DNA from: CAYZPB01 sp964551195
Lineage (GTDB): Bacteria > Bacillota > Bacilli > Tepidibacillales > Tepidibacillaceae
Assembly (NCBI GenBank): GCA_964551195.1
Contig: CAZKBI010000003.1
Span: forward strand, 1 to 64,000
Reading direction: 5' to 3'
Length of the DNA stretch: 64,000 nucleotides
This document shows positions 35,043 to 44,443 of this stretch, in pieces. Every line of letters starts with the position of its first letter. Within the stretch, counting starts at the first letter, position 1. A program made the translations under genes and the position numbers. Below the pieces are notes generated by a model. That model did no database searches. It was not told where the DNA came from and saw only the letters and a list, made by a program, of their open reading frames with translations.

Positions 35043-35975
35043 TTGGATTTGCGACTTTTATTAGAAATTAAAATATTACCGGAGTGGGACGGTTTAATGA
35101 TTAAGGAATTACTATCTAATCATTTGAACTTCTCTCGTAAAAGCTTAAGCAAAATCAAACATGAGGGGGATATCCAGCTTAATGGTATCTCTCTTTATGT
35201 TACCCGCCGCCTTGCCACAGATGATATATTGACACTCTATATACCTGAGGAGCACTCAGAGGCTGTTCCGCCAGAACCAGTCCCTGTCGATATTATCTGT
35301 GAGGATGAGGACATTGTCATAGTCAATAAACAGGCTGGCGTCGTCGTTCATCCAACGCGCAATTATCCCTCGGGAACGATTGCCAACGGCTTACAATACT
35401 ATTGGCAGACAAAAGGCCAGCGCTTCCGCTTTCGTCCGGTTAACCGCCTTGACCGCGATACCTCAGGTCTGTTTATCGTCGCCAAAAACCAGTATTCTCA
35501 CCATCGTTTGGCGCAGCAACTGGAAAATGGCCAGTTAAAAAGAATTTACCATGGGATTGTCCATGGTAAACTGCCTGCAACTTCTGGCATGATTGATGCA
35601 CCGCTAATCCGTGATCCTGAGCATAGCGTGCGCAGAATTGTCGATTTTAATAATAGCGAGGCGAAAGCCTCATTGACGCGCTATCGTGTTCTAAACGAGA
35701 GTGCTGATTTTTCACTTGTTGAGTTAGAGTTGCTTACTGGTAGAACACACCAGCTTCGGGCACATTTGGCTTGGTTAGGCGCCCCGCTGGTTGGCGATGA
35801 TTTATATGGTGGCCATAACATCGCCATCCAGCGGCAGGCATTGCATGCCTGGGAGATTGCGTTCGCGCACCCACGGGTGCCGGCGCCTGGCGCCGAGGAA
35901 GCGCGCCTAGAATTCCATGCTCCCTATCCACCTGACCTTGCGCGCTTCCGCGAGTGGCAATTTCCCGCGCCTTAA
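35043..35975 (+). CDS. rluD: RluD-family pseudouridine synthase
   Basis: It isomerises uridine to pseudouridine in 23S rRNA. The 310-residue protein has an S4-like N-terminal domain (SRKSLSKIKHEGDIQLNG) and a catalytic domain with RLDRDTSGLF (catalytic Asp137) and LLTGRTHQLRAHLAWLG. Exact uridine targets (RluD or RluC/YhcT-type) cannot be set. The start is TTG at 35043 with AAAGGAAG upstream. The last 120 bases are clearly more GC-rich than the rest (for example GGCGCCTGGCGCCG). The stop overlaps the uvrC stop from the opposite strand in the shared TTAA at 35972-35975. Confidence 0.88.
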   Translation: MDLRLLLEIKILPEWDGLMIKELLSNHLNFSRKSLSKIKHEGDIQLNGISLYVTRRLATDDILTLYIPEEHSEAVPPEPVPVDIICEDEDIVIVNKQAGVVVHPTRNYPSGTIANGLQYYWQTKGQRFRFRPVNRLDRDTSGLFIVAKNQYSHHRLAQQLENGQLKRIYHGIVHGKLPATSGMIDAPLIRDPEHSVRRIVDFNNSEAKASLTRYRVLNESADFSLVELELLTGRTHQLRAHLAWLGAPLVGDDLYGGHNIAIQRQALHAWEIAFAHPRVPAPGAEEARLEFHAPYPPDLARFREWQFPAP

Positions 35976-37768
35976 TCCTTATTCAGATGATCTAGAATAT
36001 TATTAGCTAATTTCTCCCCAATGCCGAGTGCCCTCAGCTGCTCGCTACTAGCTCTCTTCAGTTCTTCAATCGAAGCAAAATTCTGATATAGTAAAGCCTT
36101 ACGTTTAGGTCCAACACCCGCTATATCGTCAAGCTCAGATCTCAACATGCTACCTGTACGTAACTGTCTGTGGAAGGTAATCGCAAAGCGGTGGACCTCA
36201 TCTTGAATTCTTTGTAGAAGATAGAACTCCTGAGAATTCCGCTCCAATTTAATTAATTCTCCTTCTTTGCCGAGAATTAATTGTGAACTTCGATGCTTAT
36301 CATCTTTGGCAATACCAGCTACTGGAATATCCAGACTTAATTCATTCTCTAAGACATCAAGCGCGGCATTAATCTGTCCCTGTCCACCATCTACTATAAT
36401 TAAATCGGGGAGATTCAGCCCTTCCAAGAGAACATGAGTATAACGGCGGCGAATTACCTCACGCATCGTCTCGTAATCATCAGGTCCTGTGACCTCTTTA
36501 ATGCGATATTTACGATAACTATTCCGATCGGGTTCACCGTCAATATAGACAACCATCGCAGAGACTGGATTAGCCCCCTGAATATTGGAATTATCAAAAG
36601 CCTCAATTCTTTGCAATCGCTCAATCCCCAGTGACTCGGCTAAGCTCTCAACCGCTTCCTTGGTCCGTCTTTCCTTACTCAGTGCAAGCAGGAACTTTTC
36701 TTTTAGTGCATTCTCCGCATTTTTGTTGGCCAATCGCACTAATTTCCGCTTCTGTCCGCGTTTAGGCTGCAGGACTTTTGCTGGAAGCCACTCACTAAAG
36801 TCCTCAACTTCTAAATGCTCAGGGAGCAGGACCTCTTTTGCGAGGATTGGATGCTCGAAGTAATACTGGGTTATGAAAGAAAGAAAACTTTCCGCCTCGT
36901 CGGTGTAATAGGGCAGAATTCTGAGATCGCTCTTTAACAGATTCCCCTGACGCATGAAGAAAATCTGAACTGCCATCCAGCCGTCCTCAGTATAGTAACC
37001 GATGATATCTCGATCGACTCGGTCATTTATGCTGATCGCCTGCTTGGTCATAATTGCCTCAATATCAGCGAGCTGCAGTTTAATTTCATTGGCACGCTCG
37101 TATTCCATTCGCGCAGAGGCTTCCTGCATATCAGTCACAAGTTTTCGCTTAATTTTCTGATAGTCGCCTTGGAGAAATTGAGTAATTTCTGCGACCATGC
37201 GTTGATTTTCCTCTCGACTAACTGGAAACTCGCAAGGACCCAGGCACTGATCGATATGGTAATAAAGGCAAACTTCCTTCTTCATTGTTTTACATTTTCG
37301 CAGTGGATAGATCCGATCCAGTAGCTGTTTTACTACCTTAGCTGCACCGGCATCTGGATAGGGACCAAAATACTTGCCCTTATCCCTTTTAATCTTCCGC
37401 ACAATCTCTAAGCGTGGATGCTCGTCAGCGGTGAGCTTAATGTAAGGATAGGTTTTGTCATCCTTGAGCATTACGTTATAACGCGGGCGATATTTTTTGA
37501 TTAGATTATTCTCCAGAATTAAGGCCTCGACAGTAGAATCGGTGATTATATATTCGTAATTAGCAATTTTGCTGACTAGTAACTGTGTTTTACGGTTGTG
37601 ACTACCAGTAAAATAGGAGCGAACCCGACTACGCAAGGACTTAGCCTTGCCAACATAAATAACCTTGCCACTATCATCGAGCATTAGATAACAACCAGGA
37701 TTATCTGGCAGAACAGCTAGCTTCTCTTTAAGCTTATTTAGTTGATCATTCGGCTCTGCTCTACTCAA
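35972..37768 (-). CDS. uvrC: Excinuclease ABC subunit C
   Basis: UvrC makes both incisions around bulky DNA lesions within the UvrABC system. The 598-residue protein has an N-terminal GIY-YIG nuclease (about 14-95: GCYLMLDDSGKVIYVGKAKSL), a UVR motif around 200-235, the RNase H-like second nuclease (EAFDNSNIQGANPVSAMVV, DLIIVDGGQGQI) and C-terminal helix-hairpin-helix motifs (LDDIAGVGPKRKALLYQ). It lies downstream of trxA, separated by a terminator, in the Bacillus trxA-uvrC order. Confidence 0.97.
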   Translation of the reverse strand: MSRAEPNDQLNKLKEKLAVLPDNPGCYLMLDDSGKVIYVGKAKSLRSRVRSYFTGSHNRKTQLLVSKIANYEYIITDSTVEALILENNLIKKYRPRYNVMLKDDKTYPYIKLTADEHPRLEIVRKIKRDKGKYFGPYPDAGAAKVVKQLLDRIYPLRKCKTMKKEVCLYYHIDQCLGPCEFPVSREENQRMVAEITQFLQGDYQKIKRKLVTDMQEASARMEYERANEIKLQLADIEAIMTKQAISINDRVDRDIIGYYTEDGWMAVQIFFMRQGNLLKSDLRILPYYTDEAESFLSFITQYYFEHPILAKEVLLPEHLEVEDFSEWLPAKVLQPKRGQKRKLVRLANKNAENALKEKFLLALSKERRTKEAVESLAESLGIERLQRIEAFDNSNIQGANPVSAMVVYIDGEPDRNSYRKYRIKEVTGPDDYETMREVIRRRYTHVLLEGLNLPDLIIVDGGQGQINAALDVLENELSLDIPVAGIAKDDKHRSSQLILGKEGELIKLERNSQEFYLLQRIQDEVHRFAITFHRQLRTGSMLRSELDDIAGVGPKRKALLYQNFASIEELKRASSEQLRALGIGEKLANNILDHLNKD

Positions 37769-37849
37769 ATTTATCGCCCCTCTCAGTAATTTCTAATTAG
37801 ATATATTTTATCATAAATTTTTCAAACAACCTCTTGGAACTTGCTATTG

Positions 37850-37900
37850 AAAAAACCACCAGCTGTCCATCAGAATAAACTGATCAAACAGGTAGTGGTT
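37850..37900 (-). terminator. Terminator of trxA
   Basis: On the minus strand AACCACTACCTGT (37900-37888) pairs with ACAGCTGGTGGTT (37866-37854) with two mismatches, and an inner ATCAG/CTGAT helix extends it. TTTTTT follows. Confidence 0.85.
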
Positions 37901-37928
37901 GGTGTTCATACAGCATTAATTGGTTAAA

Positions 37929-38246
37929 CTATTGATGCCGTTTGATAGTTGCCTTAAGTTCGTCCTTTGGTGCAAAGCCAACAATTTTGTCTACGGGCTC
38001 GCCATCCTTAAATAAAATCATTGTTGGAATGCTCATAACTCCGTATTTTCTTGACATTTCTGGGTTTTCATCTACATTTAATTTTGCAATAGTTACTTGA
38101 TCTCCTAGATCAATTGCTAGCTCAGCTAGAACTGGTGCAATCATTCTACAAGGTCCACACCAGGCTGCCCAGAAATCAACCAGTACTAAGCCGCCACCTT
38201 CAACTTCAGCAGCAAACGTTTGATCCGTTACATCGATAAGTGCCAT
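37929..38246 (-). CDS. trxA: Thioredoxin
   Basis: This 105-residue thiol-disulfide oxidoreductase keeps cytosolic thiols reduced, fed by thioredoxin reductase. The active site is WCGPC (Cys30, Cys33) in DFWAAWCGPCRM, with the cis-Pro in MSIPTMILFKDG. Length is typical. AGGAGGA precedes the ATG. A terminator follows, so trxA may be transcribed apart from uvrC. Confidence 0.98.
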   Translation of the reverse strand: MALIDVTDQTFAAEVEGGGLVLVDFWAAWCGPCRMIAPVLAELAIDLGDQVTIAKLNVDENPEMSRKYGVMSIPTMILFKDGEPVDKIVGFAPKDELKATIKRHQ

Positions 38247-38350
38247 ACAAATCCTCCTCTATTGTTTATGATTTTCAAATTATACCATCAATACTGACTA
38301 ATATCTACATGGCAAGTATAGTAAATTATGTAATTTTATTCCAATCCTAA

Positions 38351-40702
38351 CTACTTGAAGGTTACAACCGTTACGCCACCGCCACCTTCGCCATGACGCC
38401 CTGGCCGCAGCTCTTTGGTATGTGGATGGCGTCGCAGAAAATCCTGCAGGCCGGCTCGCAGCTTACCAGTTCCCATGCCATGGATTACCGTCACCTGTGA
38501 GTAACCTTGGAGAAAAGCCTTATCAAGATAGGTATCTAATTCGGCAATCGCATCCTCAACATTATATCCGTGTAAATCAATCTCTGGCCGAACATTACTC
38601 TCACTACGCCTAAAGCTAGTTCCTACAAATGATTTCACTTCAGTTTCTTTTGGCAAAAAACTTAGCTCGGATCGTTCAAGTTTCAATTTGAGGCTACCAA
38701 TCTGCACGAGAAACTCCCCTGCAGAAAGTTGGTCGAGTATTGTTCCACGTCGGTCGAAACTTAATACATGCACGTCATCACCGACCTTTAACTCTGACTT
38801 ATCCGGCTTGCGTATCCGCTTTTTTTTCTGCTCCGGAATCGCGCTGTCAAGTTGCTTCTTCATTTCAATTAAGCGGTGTTCTTTCACGCTAACCTCTTCC
38901 GCTAGAGCAAATTGCCTAAGATCGTTAATTACCGTCTCTGCCGTTTTTTTCGCTTTTTCAACTATCTCCTCAGCTTCACGCTGTGCATCGGTATAAATTT
39001 TTTCTCGCTCCAATTCAAAATGCGCTAAACGATCTTCCAACTCTGAGCTTGTTCGTGCAGCCTGTTTTCTTAACTCCTCCGCAGCTATTCGTTCTTTTTC
39101 AGCTAAAGAACGATTCTCCTCAAGAATTGCGATCATCGATTCAACCTGTCGATCGTCCTGGTTGAGCTGCTCTTTTGCGACTTCAATTATCTCATCATCC
39201 AGTCCTAAACGCTTGGCAATTAGAAAGGCATTACTCCTTCCAGGTGCACCAATCATTAAGCGATAGGTAGGCCGAAGCGTCTCTACGCAGAACTCGACAC
39301 TCGCATTAACCACTCCTGGATTATTATAGGCATAGGCCTTAAGCTCGCTATAATGTGTCGTTGCAACAACAGACGCACCGACACTGCGAATATATTCTAG
39401 AAGTGCAATCGCCAAGGCAGCACCTTCTGTTGGATCCGTTCCTGCGCCTAATTCATCAAGTAAGATTAAGCTATTTTCATCAAATTCAGCGAGAATGCTG
39501 ATAATATTTGTCATGTGGCTGGAGAAGGTACTAAGGCTCTGTTCAATTGACTGTTCATCGCCAATGTCAACATATACTGCTGAGTAAAGACTCGCGACAC
39601 TACCCTCTTCAACAGGTAAGTGCAGGCCGGCCATCGCCATTAAACTCAAGAGCCCGATCGTCTTCAGGGAGACCGTCTTCCCACCAGTATTAGGGCCCGT
39701 AATCACAATCGCCCGATAATCTCTGCCAAGCTCCACATCAATTGGAACAACTTCATCTTTGGCTATCAGGGGATGTCTAGCTTTTCTAAGATTTAACCAA
39801 CCATCTTTATTTAAAAGTGGCTTAGTAGCACGCATTTCCTCTGCCAACTCGGCCTTAGACTGGATAAAATCAATCTGCGCCAAGGCTTCCACGTTTAACA
39901 TTAGTATTTCTTGTTCAGCCATAGCTTGGGCACTTAAGTGTTGGAGAATTTTTTCTATTTCCTTCTCCTCATTTATTATTGCCTCTCGCAACTGATTATT
40001 TATCTCTACAATCGCCGCCGGCTCAACATAGATTGTTGCACCAGAAGCCGATTGATCATGAACTATTCCACCAAAATGCATCCGATGTTCCTGTTTCACC
40101 GGAATGACATAACGATTATTGCGAATTGTAACAATTGGGTCCTGAAGTTTACTCTGGTTAACCGGACTCTTGATGATGGATTCCAACTTGGATTTAAGTT
40201 TCGCTTCAGAACTAGAAATCTTTTGACGAATACGATTTAGCTCGGGAGATGCCGAATCTTTAATTTCACCATTCTCATCTATTGCCGCAAGAATTGCTTT
40301 CTCCAAATTCGATAAATCCTCAATTACGCCTGCCAGCTCAAACAGTTTAGGGATTAGATTTGGTTTAGCAAAACTAAGAAGTGATCGTTTGACCCGCCTA
40401 CCAGCATAGATTGTATTAGCAATATCTAAAAGCTGCTCAATCGACAGAACTCCTGCCTTATCCAGCCTTTTTAGTGCAGGACGTAACTCCTTAACGCCAC
40501 CTAAGGATACCCCGCCGCTAATACGAAAGAGGTCTAGACCTTCACGCGTCTCCGCCTGCCAAGATTCCGCAAGTTCTAGTCGGGTAGTTGGCACTAGAGC
40601 CGCCGTTAATTCCTTGCCCATAGCAGTAGCCGCTTTGGCCTCAAGTTTCGCGATAATTTTTGGATACTCTAATGCATTTAAACTCCGTACATTCACGTCC
40701 AT
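38351..40702 (-). CDS. mutS2: MutS2 (MutS-like ATPase with Smr domain)
   Basis: Bacterial MutS2 lacks the mismatch-recognition domain. In Bacillus it splits collided ribosomes in rescue, and elsewhere it suppresses recombination. The 783-residue protein has a clamp/lever region, an ATPase domain with Walker A TGPNTGGKT near residue 333 and LLDELGAGTDPTEG, a long charged coiled coil (about 510-620), KOW-like strands, and a C-terminal Smr nuclease domain (DLHGYNVEDA, VIHGMGTGKLR, FLRRHP). It is divergent from the second ABC exporter and upstream of trxA on the same strand. Confidence 0.97.
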   Translation of the reverse strand: MDVNVRSLNALEYPKIIAKLEAKAATAMGKELTAALVPTTRLELAESWQAETREGLDLFRISGGVSLGGVKELRPALKRLDKAGVLSIEQLLDIANTIYAGRRVKRSLLSFAKPNLIPKLFELAGVIEDLSNLEKAILAAIDENGEIKDSASPELNRIRQKISSSEAKLKSKLESIIKSPVNQSKLQDPIVTIRNNRYVIPVKQEHRMHFGGIVHDQSASGATIYVEPAAIVEINNQLREAIINEEKEIEKILQHLSAQAMAEQEILMLNVEALAQIDFIQSKAELAEEMRATKPLLNKDGWLNLRKARHPLIAKDEVVPIDVELGRDYRAIVITGPNTGGKTVSLKTIGLLSLMAMAGLHLPVEEGSVASLYSAVYVDIGDEQSIEQSLSTFSSHMTNIISILAEFDENSLILLDELGAGTDPTEGAALAIALLEYIRSVGASVVATTHYSELKAYAYNNPGVVNASVEFCVETLRPTYRLMIGAPGRSNAFLIAKRLGLDDEIIEVAKEQLNQDDRQVESMIAILEENRSLAEKERIAAEELRKQAARTSSELEDRLAHFELEREKIYTDAQREAEEIVEKAKKTAETVINDLRQFALAEEVSVKEHRLIEMKKQLDSAIPEQKKKRIRKPDKSELKVGDDVHVLSFDRRGTILDQLSAGEFLVQIGSLKLKLERSELSFLPKETEVKSFVGTSFRRSESNVRPEIDLHGYNVEDAIAELDTYLDKAFLQGYSQVTVIHGMGTGKLRAGLQDFLRRHPHTKELRPGRHGEGGGGVTVVTFK

Positions 40703-40781
40703 TTCACCTCTTATTAATCATTATATACTTTCGCGCATGCTTAATATAGTTGAAAATTATCTAGTATCCGATTGCTGATAA

Positions 40782-40790
40782 TGATATACT
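40782..40790 (+). promoter_or_regulatory. Predicted extended -10 promoter of ABC exporter 2
   Basis: TGATATACT at 40782-40790 is an extended -10. No good -35 is seen. Transcription would start near 40797, about 90 bases before the coding start. Confidence 0.45.
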
Positions 40791-40819
40791 CATCTAAGTA
40801 GAATAAGCCACTTAAAAGT

Positions 40820-40845
40820 CGCGTTGGGACAACCGATGCGTTTTT
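40820..40845 (+). terminator. Candidate attenuator in the ABC exporter 2 leader
   Basis: CGCGTTGG (40820-40827) pairs with CCGATGCG (40833-40840) over 8 bp including two G-T pairs, with loop GACAA, followed by TTTTT. It lies between the predicted promoter and the coding start, where it would stop most transcripts unless relieved. Confidence 0.6.
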
Positions 40846-40887
40846 ATTTGTATTGATGTTTACGAAATATGGAAATAGGGGTTAATC

Positions 40888-42648
40888 ATGAGTGTTTTCA
40901 AAGACCTTTCTTGGTTTTTTAAACAGGAAAAGAAAAGTTATATTGTTGGTATCCTTGTTCTAATCATTGTAGCGGTAATTGTGCTCTTTCCACCCTATGC
41001 TGTTGGGATTATTGTTGACCATATCGACCAAGGGACCTTAACCGGGAAGACTTTATTTACCTGGTTATTCCTGATTGCTTTTAGTGGTTTCATCCTTTAT
41101 GGTCTACGTTACTTCTGGCGAATTATGATTTATGGTGCGGCAGCCCGTTTAGCGCAGAATTTGCGGAATCAACTCTACCAAAGATTTACTGATCATACAT
41201 CTGATTTCTACAATGAGCAGCGAACAGGGGACTTAATGGCGCATGCCACTAATGACGTGCAGGCGGTCGAGATGACAGCTGGAGACGGTATTCTAACTCT
41301 AATCGATTCAATTACCATGGGTGGCATGGTTATTATGATGATGTCCGTCTTCGTTAGCTGGGAACTAACCTTGATTAGCTTATTACCCATGCCTTTCATG
41401 GCAATTATTACAGGACGCTATGGGACGCTGATTCACCAGCGATTCTCCTTAGCTCAGTCCTCTTTTTCCAACCTAAACGATAAGGTGCAAGAGAGTGTTT
41501 CTGGTATTCGCCTTACTAAATCCTTCGGAATTGAAAAAGCAGAAATTAATGATTTTTCGGAAAAATCTGATGATACTGTTAAGAAAAATATTGCTGTTGC
41601 GAAAATCGATGCGCTCTTTGATCCGACTATTTTCTTCATTGTAGGAATCTCCTATTTTCTAGCAATCTCTTTTGGCGGCTATTTTGTTGTGGTCGACAAA
41701 ATAACCATCGGTCAGCTGACAACCTTTATTATGTATTTAGGTAATTTAATCTGGCCAATGCTCGCTTTTGGCTGGCTCTTCAATATTGTTGAACGTGGTC
41801 ACGCTTCCTACGACCGCATCCAAGCGCTGTTAAATATTAAACCATCTGTTGTCGACAGAGAGGATGCCCTCTTTACAGTACCACAAGGTGATATTAGCTA
41901 TCGGATTAAGGGCTTTAAGTATCATCAAGACGAGGAGCCAGTTCTAAAGGAGATACGCTTTGATATCAAGCGCGGTTCCACTCTTGGTATTGTCGGTCGA
42001 ACTGGCAGCGGTAAATCCACACTTTCGCGTCTCTTATTGCGTGAGTTTGATCTAAGCGACGGCGATATTCTAATTGGGGGGCACTCAATCTACGACTACA
42101 GAATTGATTCCCTGCGCCAAGCAATCGGCTATGTACCGCAAGACCATTTCCTTTTCTCAACTACGATCGCGGAAAACATTGCTTTTGCGAGACCTGAATC
42201 GACTTTAGAAGAGATTCGTCAGGTGGCAGAACTCGCCTACATAGATAGGGATATTATGCAATTCCCGGATGGCTACGGTACTATCGTTGGTGAAAGAGGA
42301 ACGACATTGTCTGGAGGGCAGAAACAGCGAATTTCAATTGCTCGCGCCTTGCTGCTTAATCCTGAAATTCTGATACTTGATGATGCTCTTTCCGCTGTTG
42401 ATGCGAAAACAGAGCAGGCAATTCTAGACCATTTAATTAAATTGCGTCAGGGTAAAACGACAATTATTGCGTCACATCGGATTAGTTCGCTTAGTCATGC
42501 CGAATTAATTATTGTGTTAGAAAACGGCCAACTAGTTGAACGAGGAACTCATCAGCAGTTAATCGCAGGTGATGGCTGGTATAAAGAAATCTATCTAAGA
42601 CAGCAGCTTGAGCAGCTATTAGAGCAAGGCGGTGAGCTAAATGTCTAG
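40888..42648 (+). CDS. ABC exporter half-transporter with degenerate ATPase site (pair 2, first subunit)
   Basis: This 586-residue half-transporter has six membrane helices and a nucleotide-binding domain. Walker A is GRTGSGKST, the signature LSGGQKQR, and Walker B ILILDDALSA, again with Asp in place of the catalytic Glu. It resembles the first-subunit gene of pair 1 (8384) and BmrC. It overlaps the next gene by 8 bases, so the two form a heterodimer. GGGG precedes the ATG. The leader contains a terminator-like hairpin, as in antibiotic-inducible exporters. Confidence 0.93.
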   Translation: MSVFKDLSWFFKQEKKSYIVGILVLIIVAVIVLFPPYAVGIIVDHIDQGTLTGKTLFTWLFLIAFSGFILYGLRYFWRIMIYGAAARLAQNLRNQLYQRFTDHTSDFYNEQRTGDLMAHATNDVQAVEMTAGDGILTLIDSITMGGMVIMMMSVFVSWELTLISLLPMPFMAIITGRYGTLIHQRFSLAQSSFSNLNDKVQESVSGIRLTKSFGIEKAEINDFSEKSDDTVKKNIAVAKIDALFDPTIFFIVGISYFLAISFGGYFVVVDKITIGQLTTFIMYLGNLIWPMLAFGWLFNIVERGHASYDRIQALLNIKPSVVDREDALFTVPQGDISYRIKGFKYHQDEEPVLKEIRFDIKRGSTLGIVGRTGSGKSTLSRLLLREFDLSDGDILIGGHSIYDYRIDSLRQAIGYVPQDHFLFSTTIAENIAFARPESTLEEIRQVAELAYIDRDIMQFPDGYGTIVGERGTTLSGGQKQRISIARALLLNPEILILDDALSAVDAKTEQAILDHLIKLRQGKTTIIASHRISSLSHAELIIVLENGQLVERGTHQQLIAGDGWYKEIYLRQQLEQLLEQGGELNV

Positions 42649-44431
42649 TGAAACTTTGACTCTCCAAGATCATTCAACTAAAGAGAATATTACACGCAAA
42701 AGAACAGTTAGACGGCTTGCTGGTTATGCGAATAAGCACACCAGCCTAATTGTTTTCAGTTTCTTAATTCTACTCTTAGCAACGTTTGCCGATGTGCTGG
42801 GCCCAATAATTATGAAAATATTTATTGATGATCACTTGGTCCCGCGCGACTTCGCCATAAATAGTCTTGTTACACTGGCTGTGGTTTATTTTATCCTAAT
42901 GATTAGTTCTAGTCTTCTAAATTACCTACAACTGCTCTTCTTTCAGAAGATTGCTATAAAAATCATTCACGAGATTAGGATCGATACCTTCAGTCGCGTT
43001 CAAAGATTGGGATTGGCATTTTTCGATCGGACCTCGGGTGGCAGTTTAATCTCACGGATAACTAACGATACTGAGGCGATTAAAGAGCTCTATATTGCCG
43101 TCCTTTCTACCTTCGTCCAGAATATCGTAATGTTAATCGGTATCATTATTGCCATGTTCTATCTTGACCCGACGTTGGCACTATTATACTTAATCTTTTT
43201 GCCGGTTATTTTTGTGCTTATCCGTGCCTATCAGTACTTTAGCTCGCGTGTCTTTCATCTAGTGCGGAAAAAGCTGAGTCAACTCAATACTAAGTTAAAT
43301 GAATCAATTCAGGGAATGACAATTATCCAAGCAATGCGTCAGGAGAAACGTTTCCGCGCTAACTTCGCTCAAACTAATAATGAACTCTATAAGGCAACAC
43401 TCAGGCATGTAAAAATTAATGCACTACTCGGTCGAAGCGTTGTAGATATTATTTACCTGCTTGGCTTGACATTGATTCTCGCTTTCTTCGGCGTTCAGAG
43501 CTTTAACGGTTTTATTGAGCTTGGTGTGCTCTATGCTTTTATCAATTATTTGGAACGTTTCTTCGAACCGATTAACATGATTATGCAGAGAATCCCTCAA
43601 TTCCAGCAAGCGATTGTCGCGTCTGAGCGTGTTTTCGGTCTAATCGACGAAGACCAGGTAGCACCCACAGCTCTTGGTAATGAAGAACCCGAGATAACTG
43701 ATGGCCTGATCGAATTTAAGAATGTAACCTTCTCCTACGATGGCAAGGTTGATGTGTTAAAGGACATTAGCTTTACGGCTAAACCAGGGGAAACAGTTGC
43801 CTTAGTTGGACATACCGGCAGTGGCAAAAGCTCGATCAGCAACCTGCTCATGCGCTTCTACCCCTTTGATAAGGGCGAGATTCTGATCGATGGGGTGAAC
43901 TTAAACCTCTATCAAGAAGAAGAGTTACGGAGTAAGTTGGGACTCGTTCTGCAAGATGCCTTTCTTTTCTCAGGTGATATTAACCACAATATTCGATTGT
44001 TTAATGAAAAGATTAGCGACCAGAAAATTATCGATGCAGCACGTTTTGTTCAGGCGGATCGATTTATTGAACAATTACCACAGAAATACGAGCATCCTGT
44101 TGGCGAGCGGGGAAGTACCTTCTCTAGCGGAGAAAGGCAATTGATTTCTTTTGCGCGGACCATTGCCTTGGACCCGAAAATCTTAGTGCTTGATGAGGCG
44201 ACAGCTAATATCGATTCAGAGACGGAAAAAGCGATTCAATTCGCTCTTAAAGAGATGCGTAAGGGAAGGACAACGATTGCGATCGCACACAGACTTTCAA
44301 CAATTTATGATGCGAATCTGATTCTTGTTCTACATAAGGGTGAGATTGTCGAGCGCGGTACACACCAAGAGTTACTCCAGATGCAGGGGCGTTATTACAA
44401 TATGTATAATCTGCAAGAAAGAAACGGCTAA
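42641..44431 (+). CDS. ABC exporter half-transporter with canonical Walker B (pair 2, second subunit)
   Basis: The partner has 596 residues. Walker A is GHTGSGKSS, the signature is the divergent FSSGERQ, and Walker B is ILVLDEATANID with the catalytic Glu. Together with the preceding Asp-type subunit it completes one active and one degenerate site. Unlike the pair 1 partner it has no large insertion between the first two helices (FIDDHLVPRDFAINSLV), so the two exporters probably differ in substrate or partner. It ends 12 bases from the convergent cvpA. Confidence 0.93.
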   Translation: MSSETLTLQDHSTKENITRKRTVRRLAGYANKHTSLIVFSFLILLLATFADVLGPIIMKIFIDDHLVPRDFAINSLVTLAVVYFILMISSSLLNYLQLLFFQKIAIKIIHEIRIDTFSRVQRLGLAFFDRTSGGSLISRITNDTEAIKELYIAVLSTFVQNIVMLIGIIIAMFYLDPTLALLYLIFLPVIFVLIRAYQYFSSRVFHLVRKKLSQLNTKLNESIQGMTIIQAMRQEKRFRANFAQTNNELYKATLRHVKINALLGRSVVDIIYLLGLTLILAFFGVQSFNGFIELGVLYAFINYLERFFEPINMIMQRIPQFQQAIVASERVFGLIDEDQVAPTALGNEEPEITDGLIEFKNVTFSYDGKVDVLKDISFTAKPGETVALVGHTGSGKSSISNLLMRFYPFDKGEILIDGVNLNLYQEEELRSKLGLVLQDAFLFSGDINHNIRLFNEKISDQKIIDAARFVQADRFIEQLPQKYEHPVGERGSTFSSGERQLISFARTIALDPKILVLDEATANIDSETEKAIQFALKEMRKGRTTIAIAHRLSTIYDANLILVLHKGEIVERGTHQELLQMQGRYYNMYNLQERNG

Positions 44432-44443
44432 AAAACCATCTGA

